DNA of 64,000 bases. Origin: Bacteroidales bacterium. GTDB lineage: Bacteria; Bacteroidota; Bacteroidia; Bacteroidales; GCA-2748055. This document shows positions 63,513-64,000 of this stretch, in pieces. Position 1 is the stretch's first letter, and every line of letters starts with the position of its first letter. The stretch spans positions 25,923 through 89,922 of the forward strand of contig JAGLOO010000055.1 in NCBI GenBank assembly GCA_023138875.1, in the 5' to 3' direction. Both the position numbers and the translations under genes were made by a program. Under the pieces are notes generated by a model. That model saw only the letters and a list, made by a program, of their open reading frames with translations. It did no database searches and was not told where the DNA came from.

Positions 63513-64000
63513 ATGATTAAGTATATCTCACAGAAACAGCTGTCAATCGAAGAATTCAGGACACCTTTCCAGGCAAAGTTGCTTGAGGATAACAGATGGG
63601 TTCAATTGAGCAAGGTAGTTCCCTGGGATAAGTTTGCTTCAGCTTATATGTCGATGATGACAGCCGACTTTGGTCGTCCGGGGATATCCCCACGCATTGT
63701 ATTAGGTGCACTGATAATCAAACATAAGGAGAAGCTTGATGACAGGGGTGTTATTGCGGCCATCCAGGAGAATATCTACATGCAGTATTTTATTGGATTA
63801 GAAGAGTTTACACCTGATCCAGTATTTGATCCTTCCCTGTTTGTGGATATCCGCAAACGTGTAGGCCATAAGACGTTTGATACGTTGACTGTTGATTTGA
63901 TCAATTCGGTAAGCAAGGAGAAAGACAAGAGGCATAATAGGAGAAACAAGAAGGATGATGGTGATGCACCCAAGAATAAGGGAAAGATGCAGGCCGATGC
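63381..64000 (+). mobile_element. IS1182/IS5-type insertion sequence, cut by the window end
   Basis: A putative left terminal repeat starts at about 63381 and the transposase frame begins at 63513 and runs off the window. The right end is not visible, so completeness and target duplication cannot be judged. The exact left boundary is inferred. Confidence 0.55.
63513..64000 (+). CDS. IS1182/IS5-type transposase, N-terminal part
   Basis: The frame starts with ATG at 63513 and stays open to the last base (162 codons plus two bases). ILEV-type N-terminal transposase features are visible: SPRIVLGALIIKHKEKLDDRGV, QENIYMQYFIGLEEF and DPSLFVDIRKRVG, which match the DUF772 domain at the start of IS5/IS1182 transposases. 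A basic, Lys/Asn-rich stretch follows. The DDE catalytic part lies beyond the window. The element appears intact as far as seen. Confidence 0.85.
   Translation, partial: MIKYISQKQLSIEEFRTPFQAKLLEDNRWVQLSKVVPWDKFASAYMSMMTADFGRPGISPRIVLGALIIKHKEKLDDRGVIAAIQENIYMQYFIGLEEFTPDPVFDPSLFVDIRKRVGHKTFDTLTVDLINSVSKEKDKRHNRRNKKDDGDAPKNKGKMQAD

Overview
The window reads as chromosome from an anaerobic member of the Bacteroidota, most likely a Bacteroidales or Marinilabiliales relative. The signs are a PorP/SprF type IX secretion protein, DUF5916 beta-barrels, DUF4249 and DUF4382 proteins, many lipoproteins with a short lipobox, promoter-like TAnnTTTG boxes, and oxygen-sensitive iron-sulfur and radical-SAM proteins. 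No rRNA, tRNA or CRISPR array was recognised.

Layout. (1) 1-6.8 kb is a gene graveyard: a frameshifted DUF1254 lipoprotein, a 3' scrap of an aspartate aminotransferase, a 5'-truncated IS3-type element, a yaaA fragment, a broken phosphodiesterase, toxin-antitoxin scraps, a deleted copy of a neighbouring membrane-protein gene and a DUF4249 fragment. A GAF-SpoIIE phosphatase and a small CxxC protein lie intact among them. (2) 6.8-11.3 kb is a tight minus-strand operon: DUF134 regulator, NifX-like protein, DUF5320 protein, second NifX-like protein, two MinD-type ATPases each with two 4Fe-4S motifs, and a TrmO/TsaA-like protein with a signal-peptide-like N-terminus. It resembles the orange-protein (ORP) gene clusters of anaerobes. 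A Crp/Fnr regulator lies just upstream. (3) 11.5-12.5 kb has a thioredoxin-like protein next to a wrecked thioredoxin reductase. (4) 12.5-25 kb is a trehalose region flanked by two DUF5916 barrels: glutamine amidotransferase and OtsA-OtsB on one strand, and a beta-phosphoglucomutase/GH65 fusion with a uridine-kinase-like protein on the other. (5) 25-28.7 kb has a cyclic 2,3-diphosphoglycerate synthetase homologue, an ACP phosphodiesterase and a lysine-2,3-aminomutase-family enzyme. (6) 28.9-36 kb is purH-mreB-mreC-mreD-mrdA-rodA, the rod-shape operon. (7) 36-47.4 kb is mixed housekeeping: FtsX-type permease, MgtE, RsmA, MalY/PatB, a membrane GAF protein, Hsp20, Pgi, a second and longer KamA-family protein, and a DUF1080 lipoprotein. 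(8) 47.4-51.5 kb has PPK2, Upp, a PD40/SPOR protein and PorP/SprF. (9) 51.6-60.6 kb has an SDR protein, a histidine kinase, and a module pairing a receiver/degenerate-kinase protein with a large ABCG transporter, a lipoprotein and a secreted protein. (10) 60.9-64 kb has a DUF4382 lipoprotein, a serine hydrolase and the start of an IS1182/IS5-type transposase cut by the window edge.

How the genes work together. The trehalose genes could make trehalose through OtsAB and recover its glucose units by phosphorolysis and beta-PGM. However, the OtsA half has lost several signature residues. The MinD/NifX operon probably builds or positions a metal-sulfur cofactor protein. The receiver/pseudokinase-ABCG locus looks like a sensing-export unit of unknown purpose. 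These three, plus several perfect DNA dyads in front of genes, are the most interesting parts.
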